A stretch of DNA of 64,000 bases from Prostheceraeus crozeri (taxonomy: Eukaryota; Platyhelminthes; Polycladida; Euryleptidae): positions 1-64,000 of the forward strand of contig CAJQUW010011088.1 in NCBI GenBank assembly GCA_907163375.1, in the 5' to 3' direction. The position numbers and the translations under genes were made by a program. The notes beneath the pieces were generated by a model, which saw only the letters and a program-made list of their open reading frames with translations, made no database searches and had not been told where the DNA came from. This document shows, piece by piece, positions 52,501-61,485 of the stretch. Numbering within the stretch: the first letter of the stretch is position 1; each line of letters starts with the position of its first letter.

Positions 52501-53462
52501 AAAAAATTTAGATAAGCTTTTGTAGTCTTTTTCACTAATAATTTTCTTTTCCAATAGTCTTTTTAAGATTGCATGTATTTCGTTAAAACTAGAGTTATGT
52601 CCTTCTTTTGTTGCAGCTAATAAAATCTCTAATCTGTTTATTAATTCTTGCGGATCATCGGGCAGGAAAACCGTTGTCTCTTTTAGTCCTGTTCCTGTTT
52701 TTGGGTAACTAGTCGGTGTTGAATAATCAGTTCTTGCAGGAGAAGCAGTTCTTGCTGGAGAAGCAGCCATTGGTGTTGAATAACCAGTCGGTGTTGAATA
52801 ACCAGTTCTTGCTGGCGAAGCAGCTGTTAGCATTGATATCTTTGTTCCTGTTTTACTGGTACTAGACGTTTTGAATAATAAGCCATTCAAATTTTTATAA
52901 CGCTTGAGAGTTTTTACAGTTCCAACCTTGTCTAACATAGTTTTGTAATTCAGTAGATCATCAGTATGATATTTATCTAAATCCGCTCCTCTTAATAAAT
53001 CCACGAAATTTCTGTCTAAACTGAAAGCTGTTTTGTCTGGTGTGAAAATTAAACTTTCTTTAGTATTTATAAATAATTCTTCACCACCTAAGTAAAATCT
53101 AAGAAATGGCTTTCCCTCTATAAATGAAGTAGAATGTTCAAATAGCATAGATTTCGGTAATTTCTTGTCTATGTTTGCTTCTAACAAACCATAATCATCC
53201 ATGATGGGTTTCTGCACTGGATCAGATATATCAATTCGTCTATCATGAGCTGCGAGTTCTTTCTCAAGAATTTTGAGTGGTGAATAGTTTTTTCAAAATC
53301 AGTTTTCACTTGTTCAGCTAGGTGCATTTTTTCTAGCACATCAGATTGAACGCCAGCTTGTAGCATTCGATATTGTCTATGTTTTTTCTTCATAATATTT
53401 TTCTGTTTTATTAATTCTTCTAGTTGCTTTATTTTTCCCTCAGTTGTCTCATTTGTATTCAT
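52501..53462 (-). pseudogene. Coiled-coil Polinton protein (PW-like), element B
   Basis: N-terminal coiled coil (KIKQLEELIKQKNIMKKKH), conserved block RFYLGGEELF ... SLDRNFVDLLRGADLDKYHT, and a Ser/Thr/Pro-rich linker with TASPARTGYSTP-type repeats (about 52,700-52,830). A C-terminal helical block follows (DDPQELINRLEILLAATKEG). The linker repeat is longer than in A. Broken about once. Confidence 0.6.
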
Positions 53463-53530
53463 TATTTTATAAGATAATATTTGAATTTTGTGGTATCATT
53501 GGTACACAGCAAAACACTTTACTGAACAAC

Positions 53531-54125
53531 TTATTTTTGTTCTATGGAACTTTGTTCTAACGTTTTTAATAAAGTTCTTATTTCTTCTAAAAAAGCTTCA
53601 TTGTTTACTTTGTCTTGAGATTTGACAGGAATTTTAGTTGCTTCTCTAGCTATTTGATCAAATTTTTCAATCTCATCTAACGTAATAACATTGTCATCAC
53701 ACACTCTCTGGAAGTAGTAATGTAGTTTATCATATACTTCCTTTACATGGGCATGTTTCTTACTTAAGGATTTTCGTTTCTTAGACATTACAGATTTATC
53801 TATCACTGTTGCAAGTGACGTTGTGAAAACACCTGTACCTGTTAAATCTGTAGCAACAACAGGAATTGTAAGAACGCCAGATGAAATGACAATAGTGAGA
53901 GCGCCTAAAGAAATTGTTACAAATGCTCCAGCGCCTTGTGTCACATTCTTAACTATCGTCCATCTCTTTCTTAATTTATTATAATGTTCTAATCTTAACA
54001 ATAGTTGCGCTTCCTTATCTTTCATGTACCTGACTCTATCTTTGTGTTTTGCTATATCCATTTCATATGATAAAGAAGGATATAAAGGGGCTGATGGTTC
54101 TTTGTTTCTACATCTTCCATTTTTA
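53531..54125 (-). pseudogene. Membrane protein, distal module, element B
   Basis: Counterpart of 14,696-15,391 in A: HKDRVRYMKDKEAQLLLRL, a hydrophobic region with FVTISLGALTIVISSGVLTI, and a tail with HYYFQRVCDDNVITLDEIEK. The 5' half lies inside the TIR, so the left TIR repeats it (36,168-36,446). Slightly damaged near its start. Confidence 0.65.
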
Positions 54126-54416
54126 AATGAATATTTTTGTTCATATTCATTTTGTTTTTGCTAAATTTCAGAAGCCCCCTATTTTGCATTTTTGATTTGC
54201 TAAATTTCAGGAGGACCCTATTTTTACATTTTGATTTGTTAAATTTCAAGAGGTCCCTATTTTTGCATTTTGATGTGCTAATTTCAAGAGGCCCTTAATT
54301 TTAACAATTTTTTATAAATTTCAAGAGGACCCTAATTTTTTCATTTTTGTATCTAACTGGTTGTGGGATCCGGTGCTGAGCGAAGCGATGCGCCGGATCT
54401 CATATCTATAACTACT
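53845..54416. repeat. Right TIR of element B
   Basis: Inverse copy of the left TIR, here continuous with the whole membrane-protein gene. The matching hairpin is at about 54,368-54,400. Confidence 0.9.
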
Positions 54417-54422
54417 TATAGT
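54417..54422 (+). repeat. Target-site duplication of element B, right (TATAGT)
   Basis: Follows the terminal ...TAACTACT of B and matches 35,865-35,870 exactly. Confidence 0.9.
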
Positions 54423-54669
54423 AGTGTCTGTTCAATTGAAGATGTTAGTGAATCTAGCCAACATTAAAACCAGTAATCATTGTATATTTTATGAAACTGA
54501 ACTCTTTCCTGCTGCTCTGATTCGGAAGTGGCATCCCGTACATATCGCAGTGTTTCACAACGGACATTGTATCATGACTGGTTTACGTGATATCAGTAAA
54601 GTAGCTGACATTGTTAAATCTCTAATGCGTTATCTGCATGAGTCACAGTTAATAGAATCGTGTTAATCA

Positions 54670-55570
54670 CATGATGTGTTTTGAATGAGTCGTCGCAATG
54701 AACTATCGCCCACACACGTGTCGGTGAAAGGTCACGCTGTCTGACGTGAGGCGTCATCGATGTTGAATGACACGCCCACACACGTGTCGGTGAAAAGGTT
54801 GAACAAGACTGATTAGATTCTTATCTAACTGACTGGCGCTTTACCTCTTCATGAGTCAGAGCTATTTATAGACATGAGTCAACAAAGTGGTTGATGTTTC
54901 CTAAGCCGAAGAAATTGTCATGATGTTACATTCGTCGGTGAGGATGATAACTTGCAAACTCTAACATGGTTTTGACTTTATTTCTAACTTTACAAACGTC
55001 AACTTTATTTCTAACTTTACAAGCAGTGAAGTGATTCTGACTTCATTTATATTTCACCTATCTTACAAACTCTGACATGGTTATGACTTATTTTATACTT
55101 TACCTATCTTGCAAACAGTGAAATGATTCTACCATTAATTCAAACTTTACAATCATCAACTTTATTTCTAACTTTACAATCATCAACTTTATTTCGAACC
55201 CTAACCATCCTACAAAATGATCAAAACTTTTACTTCTGTCTATTGAGTGACAATCCCATCTTTATGTCAAAAGGAAAACGAGACAGTCTGTACATGATAT
55301 GTTATTGAAAGAAAGACATTTCATCACAGTCACACATAGTTAATACTGATGGTAGCAGAAAACACAGTTTTTATGACTCACATCACCGGAGAAAACAAAG
55401 TCACTCATGTGCAGGGAGAAAACAAAGTCAGGAAAAACCAGTTGATATGCAAGTCATGATATGAAGTGATCAGGAGTTGGACGCATGTTACAAGACACTC
55501 ACTCACAACGCCCCATAGAAAACGCCATGGAGTAAAAAGCAAAACATCAACCACAACAGAGAGGAAGCAT
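54670..55570. other. Element C interior with short direct repeats, no gene
   Basis: CCCACACACGTGTCGGTGAA occurs twice, at about 54,709 and 54,774, each with a CACGTG E-box core. From 54,950 to 55,210 words such as TTTATTTCTAACTTTACAA recur four or more times. It separates the TBP-like gene from the convergent 3' end of POLB. Confidence 0.55.
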
Positions 55571-55576
55571 TCATCA

Positions 55577-58500
55577 TCAGACATCGCCGGACGGAGGAGG
55601 AGAAAGTTTCTGTCTCTTGGGTGGAGGGAGATGAGTGTCTGGATGACCGTAGGGTAATGAGTGGTTAGGACTCATCCAGCATCGCTTGTCTTCCCAAGCT
55701 GAGAGACCTCGTTTCCTAAACGTCGTTGTTCTGACTTGATGCGACTGTGATTTTAAAATGGTCATTTCTACTTTTTCGATTTTAAGAGAATCTAAGGCAT
55801 CTTGATAGTCCCTATGTGTAATTTTTCTAACGATTGACTTCGAGATGCCTTTCGCCCGTTTTATAGAAAGCTCTGAGGATTTTAGCTTCATGGAGTACAT
55901 CTTGGGGCGAAGCAAGATCATCTGCTCTATCTGTTTGCCGGCACACTCATCCTTGAAGCAGCCAAGCTTCGCTTTATTTGTGGTAGAGTAAAGCGGATGG
56001 TCAGTGGGATAGTTGAAACTATCAAACTTGGGTGCTAAATATTTTAAAATATCTTCCTGCTTGACTTGGCTCGTGGTTGTCAAAGCTAGGAAGAAGCTGT
56101 CTGTATCACCTCCTACTAATTCCACATGTTGGATCAATGGACACGTTTTAAAAGTGTGGTGAAATAACTTGTACATTTCCAACTTCGAGTGATCCAAGAC
56201 AGCTTGACCGACATAAATGGGCTTACAAAGTTCTACTTTAGATTTTAGCATTTTAAAACCAGTGATATCTTCGGAAATGACATCATGGTGACAAAACAGC
56301 GGTGAGCGACATATCTTGATACTCGTTTCCGGATCAGTCACGATACGATACTCCATGCGCTTTCTTACATCCTCCATGGTTTTACCAAAGAGGGCATTAT
56401 TCTTAAATTTAAAGAAGTCCTTTTCGAAAGGATTCTTGGATTCAGCCCGTTTCTTGCTATTAAATTCTATATACGGTTTTAGAAAGGGCTTCTGCCCAAA
56501 CTTGATAGTGCGATGGACTTTGTCAAGTTGCATCCCCATACCTAGATAGAATTTGAGGATGGAATAGTGCACGATGTAATGCTGCTTGTTCAATTGGGTG
56601 AGCAACAACTTCCTAGTGGGTTTATATTTTAAGTCATTTTCCGCCTCATACTGCTTATTGTGTTCTTCCATAAAGGGAGAGAACATATCTGGACTGACTA
56701 TGCCAGATTCGGGTGCGAGAGGAAAATCAACGGTTCTATTCTTAATACATTCTGGATAGATGAGGTCGACTTCAAATAAATATCCTATGTCGGCCTCATC
56801 TCCCAGTGCCATGATGTGTGCTGGATTGGAGAAGTATTCAATGTCATGGGGCTCTACCCATTGGAAGTCAGACTGTGGCAAATGCTTGGATAATGCACTC
56901 CCATACAAATTATTTTGGTCTATGTACATTAAATGCGTGGTCGATCCTATGTCTTGGGTGCTGTTGACAACATGTTTGTTGACAAATGTTAAGCCACCCT
57001 TAATACCACGTTAAAATAACGTGTACATTTCTGCATCTTGCAGTAAATGAATACTCTCTTTCGTCATCTTGAAGGCTGACAGATCCGGCAGACTAACAAA
57101 ATGGACGGGATCTAAGGCGTCCTGTTCTAATGTGACCTTCCTAAAAGTCTCAAACACGTCAGCCAACAGATAGACGTCTAATTTTAGGTAGGCAAGCATG
57201 TAGTCACCAAAAGTGCGACACCTACATTCTAACCATGCTTGCTCTGCAAGCCTATAATCATCCAGCGAACAGTCCTCACCCGTCAAATCATTTTAAAATT
57301 TATCGATGGACGGAAGGGATGTTTCTTTCAATGTGTCCATTGAACTAAAATAACTATAAGGAAACACCACTTTCCGTCGCATCAGACTGTCACTTATGTT
57401 GGGATAGTCTTTCTTTAAATGTTGAGTGAGGGGAAGTGTTTCTAAATTATTAGCCAACGCGGCTAAGGAAGAAGACATAAATTGAAAACTGTCTAGAAAC
57501 TTTGTGTCATAGAAGATAGGCTTCCCCTCCTTCGTCTTATCGACTTGGACTTTAGCAGTGATGCACATACATTTTTCCTTACTTTGTGCAATCACTTTGG
57601 ATGACCAGGATTTCATTTTACCGAATCCATGGCGAATGATGATGTGAGCATCATAACATTTAAAGTTATGAAAGATGACGGGGAGCGTTCGCCGTTTGAG
57701 CCTAAGTTTCATATTGCATTAACTGCATAAGGAAGACCTAAATTTACCACTGAGATGGCAATGGTCCCTCACTTTCTTATGTTGCTGATCATCAAAGGAT
57801 GAACAGCAGCGGGAACATTCCGTGGTCCTATCAAACTTGTGTTTATCGGCTTCTGTGAAGCACATGGGTTTCCTAGTCAGCTCCGTTTCATACCGTTGAT
57901 GAAAACGGGCTTTTCTATCTAAAAAGTTGAGGAAGTTTTCAACGCACTCCTCGCCTTGCCACACATGCATTTTATTTTGATTCCTATAGTAAGAATGCCA
58001 AACTTTATAGCAGGCAATGGCTGCTGGCTCATGACTTAGGTCTTCTTGTTCAATATAACATTCAATGTCCGCATAGATGGTACATATGGGACTGAGCTCA
58101 TTGCCGTTTTCCTCATACCTACAAAATTTATCTTTGGGCATGACTTCCATTTAAAGTTTACCCCGAGAGCACCACTCGTAATACTGTTCAAAATATAGTT
58201 TAGATGTGAAACGCCGTGTGCAGCGATCACAGTAATGAAAATTATCCCTATAGGTTGCTTGATGATGGTATAACTTTGAAATTTTAGGAATGCCACAATA
58301 ATGCCATCCTGGGTGGTTGTCGCTATAGACTAGGAGAAAATTGACAACCCGATCGAAATTACTTTTGCGATTATTATACCTAACACCCTTCAGACCTTTT
58401 TCCCAGAGATGGACAATGATCTTAATGTCATTGAGTTCTTCAAATTGGGCGATGCCTTTAAAATCTAATGTGTTGACATCTAACCCGTCAAACTTAAGTT

Positions 58501-60410
58501 CATCCTCCCATTCACAATACTTGGTGACTCTTTGACGATGCTTACCTACATCATTATAGTGAAGAATGGAGAGGACGGCATACTTGAAACACTGGGACTG
58601 ACACTCTACATTGCTGCCAGCCTTTTTGTCAGCCAGTGCTTTGGGGAGGGTGAAACAACCACTCCCTTGCAAAGTTTCTAAAAGATTTATTTTAATGTCT
58701 ACTTTCTCTATCCCATCAAAGACCAGACCGCTGTCACTTTCATTAAATTTATTTAAGTTGCTGACGAGATAGGTCGCATGCCTCTCTATCCACTCGTTTA
58801 CATCACCTATGAGATCAGCAGCACAGGAGGCTATCCTAATGGTCACAGTGGACTCTACTTCTCCCGTGCTACTGTCTACCTTATTGAAACGAGCAGTGAG
58901 ATAGAACATGCCCTTAAGTAAAAATCTATCTAAGCTCGCCAACATTTGATGAACTAAGCCTATATTATTCATCAAGAAAGGATGAATATCTTGCACAGCT
59001 TCAGAGCTTTCTAACTCATAGTCGCGAACGAGCCTCTCAAGGGAAAACTTCCTCAGCCTTAGAGTGACGTTGTTGTCAGTGTAAAGCTCAGTGGGATGAG
59101 TGTGACAGAATGTGTGCGAAGAAAGAACAAACTCTGTCGGAAGGGTCTTCCGACACGAAGAACAGGAAAAGTCGACGTGCGATGAAGGATGCTTCCTACC
59201 TGATGACGTTGGTGGTTGCCTCACACTGCCACAGGAACCGCCTTCGATGTGTACTCGCAAGTTGGTGTTGTTGTAGAACGTGCGTCCACAACCTTCACAC
59301 TTGGGTCGTTCAGAGATCGGTCGGAGCTTTCCTCCCCTGCAGGCATTGCCAGCGGCGTGACGTCTCAAACGGTAGGCTGAGGCGAAGACCCTGTCACACC
59401 GCTGGCATCGAAAGTCCTCCTTCTCTTCGACTTCAATCTCCCTCTCCTCTCCCACTATCTCCAACTCCTCCTGCTCCAACAGTCTCTCCACCGACTGAAC
59501 GGTGAGGAGAGGGAGTTCGGTCGCTGCAGGTGGTGGTGGCGATGCAGGGATGACGATGGGACGGGAGGGAACGTCGCCGTCCAGGTGGTAGACCGCCAGA
59601 TCTGTTGAGAAAAAGAGAAAAGAGATTAGTAACATGATCATAATTTCAAGTTTGAAGTCTTATCCCCCTATTTCCCAATCACGACTACTTACCATCTGAG
59701 GTTTGTAACTCCGGCAGCAAGGATGGACGCGGAGGAGGCAGGAGAGGGACGCGAGCCGAGGGTGGAAGAGACCTGGGCTTCGCTGTTGGAGGGACGTGGT
59801 GACGAGGAGCAGGGACTGGTGGAGGGACTGGCGCAGGGAGCGGAGCAGGCGGTGGAGGTGGGGCGATGACGATGCCCGAGGAAAGAGTCGCACCTTGGGC
59901 GGAGGTAGATGGGCGGGAAGGTAGGGGCGGAAATTCGTCATTAAATCTCCGCCTCGCGGCTTCTTCCCACTTCTTCATCTTCGCCATATCTGTAGACAGA
60001 AAAGAGAGATTAGATAATGAGACAAGGATGATGCAGAGGATCTGAAACAGTCTAAACATGAAATGTTAAAGATACACTTGCCAAGCCGCTAATAGGCTTC
60101 CCCGATTGCACCTTGGGGGACGGGTTCCCCGTTACGAATACATTCATGCACTGAAAAAGAATGACAGCAAAGATAAGCAGAGGTAAAATTTGGAATCGGT
60201 TTAAACATAAACAAAATAAGAGAGAGGATCTTGATTTTAATGAGGATGTCTACCCTAATGATGTTAGTAATAGAGTCAACCTTGTTACAAATACTTACAT
60301 TGCTCGATGGTGGCTTTCTCCATCTCAGCAGCAATTCGATAGTTCTCAATTTTCGTAAACTCCATGTCGGACAGTTAGTAGGTAATGAATTGTAAGACTT
60401 CAATCACTGA
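55577..60410 (-). pseudogene. Protein-primed family B DNA polymerase, third lineage, spliced type, element C
   Basis: Main body 55,577-59,603. N-terminal C2H2-type fingers (CQRCDRVFASAYRLRRH; CEGCGRTFYNNTNLRVH; CSSCRKTL), then an N-terminal domain (RFLLKGMFYLTARFNKVDS...), CQSQCFKYAVLSILHY, exo I-type YADIECYIE, VRDHCHLSGKFR, motif A YIDQNNLYGSAL, motif B KFKNNALFGKT and motif C GGDTDSFFL. Upstream, GT-AG-type splice signals outline exons at about 59,695-59,990 (Pro-rich, MAKMKKWEEAARRR...), 60,083-60,150 (GC donor) and 60,300-60,406. Base composition is less AT-rich than A and B. It has about four breaks. Confidence 0.85.
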
Positions 60411-61000
60411 AAAGGAAAGATGAGAATCGTTTAATTTGCCTAGTCAACGTTTGTGAACAATCATTGAAGTGACATCTAATGAGTTACATTTCACTCTACT
60501 CCATATCATAAAGACTAACCTTTGTCGAATGGCTGAAATACTCTGACTTGGCGAGAGAAAGCGTCACGTTGAGTATGAAGTCGAACGCCCAGCATGAGCA
60601 ACGGCTTAGAGGTTTCGGTCTAACAAACGACGAACAACCCGTGCAATGCAATCCCTCTACGGCAGTACCCGCCGTCTCGAAGGAACGCTCGAGCAAAGGA
60701 GGTATTACAGCGATGATATGTTTTATGAGCAGAAGTGAATCTCTTGATAGCAAGAGACTATTCAACTTGATAGCAAGTAAAAACAACCTGATAGCAGGAG
60801 CTCACCGACACTCACCTTGTGAAAGATAAATGTGAAGAACAGAGCTGGTGCACTGCCTTTTATAAGATTTTCCTAAGCGGTGAATGGATGAGACCTCTCG
60901 TCCAATCACAGACGAGCTAGAGTTCCCGATGTGCGCACACATTTGTAACAAGTTATTGAAATCGTCCTAGGCAAACATGATGTTTAGCAATAGACTCAAC
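60410..61000. promoter_or_regulatory. Likely 5' region of the element C POLB transcript
   Basis: A GTTAGT-type donor on the minus strand lies near 60,520. The stretch 60,590-60,720 is a diverged third copy of a block that occurs twice in each TIR (words GGTTTCGGTCTA, CTACGGC, CGTCTCGAAGGAACG, ATTACAGC). Position upstream of POLB and opposite to the ORF at 61,002 suggests a bidirectional promoter region. Confidence 0.4.
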
Positions 61001-61001
61001 C

Positions 61002-61469
61002 ATGGCACCTGAAGTCAATACATTGAAACATGATGATTGCACGATTCGTTTTCATCAAGAGTGCTTCGGAGGCTTAATACAAGATTACATCCTTGAGTTT
61101 CAAAGGGAGGAGACAGAATTGGAAGCATGTTTAGACTACACACGCGAAATATTTACGGAGTTGATATCTTATTTCAAAGACAGTCTCATCAAGGCTCACT
61201 TAATTGCACATGTCAATTACATTCATTTTTCACAAGGTGAAGTAGCGGAAAGTGTTGACTTTCAATTTCGTTCCTACGGACAAGAATATGTTACTGATGC
61301 TTCTGTGCTTTATACACGACATCTGCGGAAGATTAGTTCTCGGATGGACAATTTTCATGGTTATGGTGATCATTTGCTTCTTAATAAAATAAACCATATT
61401 GTCATTGCTATTAGTAAAGTGGGTTTCAATGATGTTAAATCAAAGACCAAATACAGTATTTTTTCATGA
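61002..61469 (+). CDS. Uncharacterised protein resembling the POLB N-terminal domain, element C
   Basis: 155 residues, looks whole, start MAPEVNTLKHDD. The pattern IKAHLIAHVNYIHFSQGEVAE followed by a long helical stretch and HLLLNKINHIVIAISKVGF parallels the POLB segment LLKGMFYLTARFNKVDS ... GLVFDGIEKVDIKINLLE at about 58,690-58,930 in order and spacing. I infer a stand-alone relative of that domain. Its 3' end abuts the right TIR. Confidence 0.5.
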   Translation: MAPEVNTLKHDDCTIRFHQECFGGLIQDYILEFQREETELEACLDYTREIFTELISYFKDSLIKAHLIAHVNYIHFSQGEVAESVDFQFRSYGQEYVTDASVLYTRHLRKISSRMDNFHGYGDHLLLNKINHIVIAISKVGFNDVKSKTKYSIFS

Positions 61470-61485
61470 CACTTGCGTTGTGCTA

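Larger units (their letters stand above)
35871..54416. mobile_element. Polinton/Maverick element B, 18.5 kb, complete from end to end
   Basis: Begins AGTAGTTA and ends TAACTACT, with TIRs of about 575 bp and exact 6-bp target duplications. Gene order: TIR with part of the membrane-protein gene, protease, integrase, PLA2-like, hydrophobic protein (with piggyBac inside), MCP, pVI-like, fibre-like, zinc-finger repeat protein, second ATPase, POLB, packaging ATPase, penton, coiled-coil, membrane protein, TIR. Structurally complete but broken: about ten breaks plus the piggyBac insertion. TIR arms differ by roughly 2-4% in the parts I compared. It inserted into element C. Confidence 0.95.
35590..54666 (+). 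pseudogene. TATA-binding-protein-like gene of element C, split by the insertion of element B
   Basis: Two parts flank B. The right part (54,424-54,666) reads YETELFPAALIRKWHPVHIA and VFHNGHCIMTGLRD, which lines up with the second TBP repeat (YEPELFPGLIYRM ... IF.SGK.V.TGAK). The left part (35,600-35,870) has IINAMREMNLRRDIDLEQL, LQIFRCDKIQVLG and LTLKNIVV, which correspond to the first repeat (IVSTVNL...LDL; IF.SGK.V.TG; KIQNMV). TBP folds as a symmetric saddle of two such repeats and nucleates transcription. An element-encoded TBP would redirect host RNA polymerase to its own promoters; that role is inference. The gene is interrupted by B and otherwise decayed. Confidence 0.75.
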
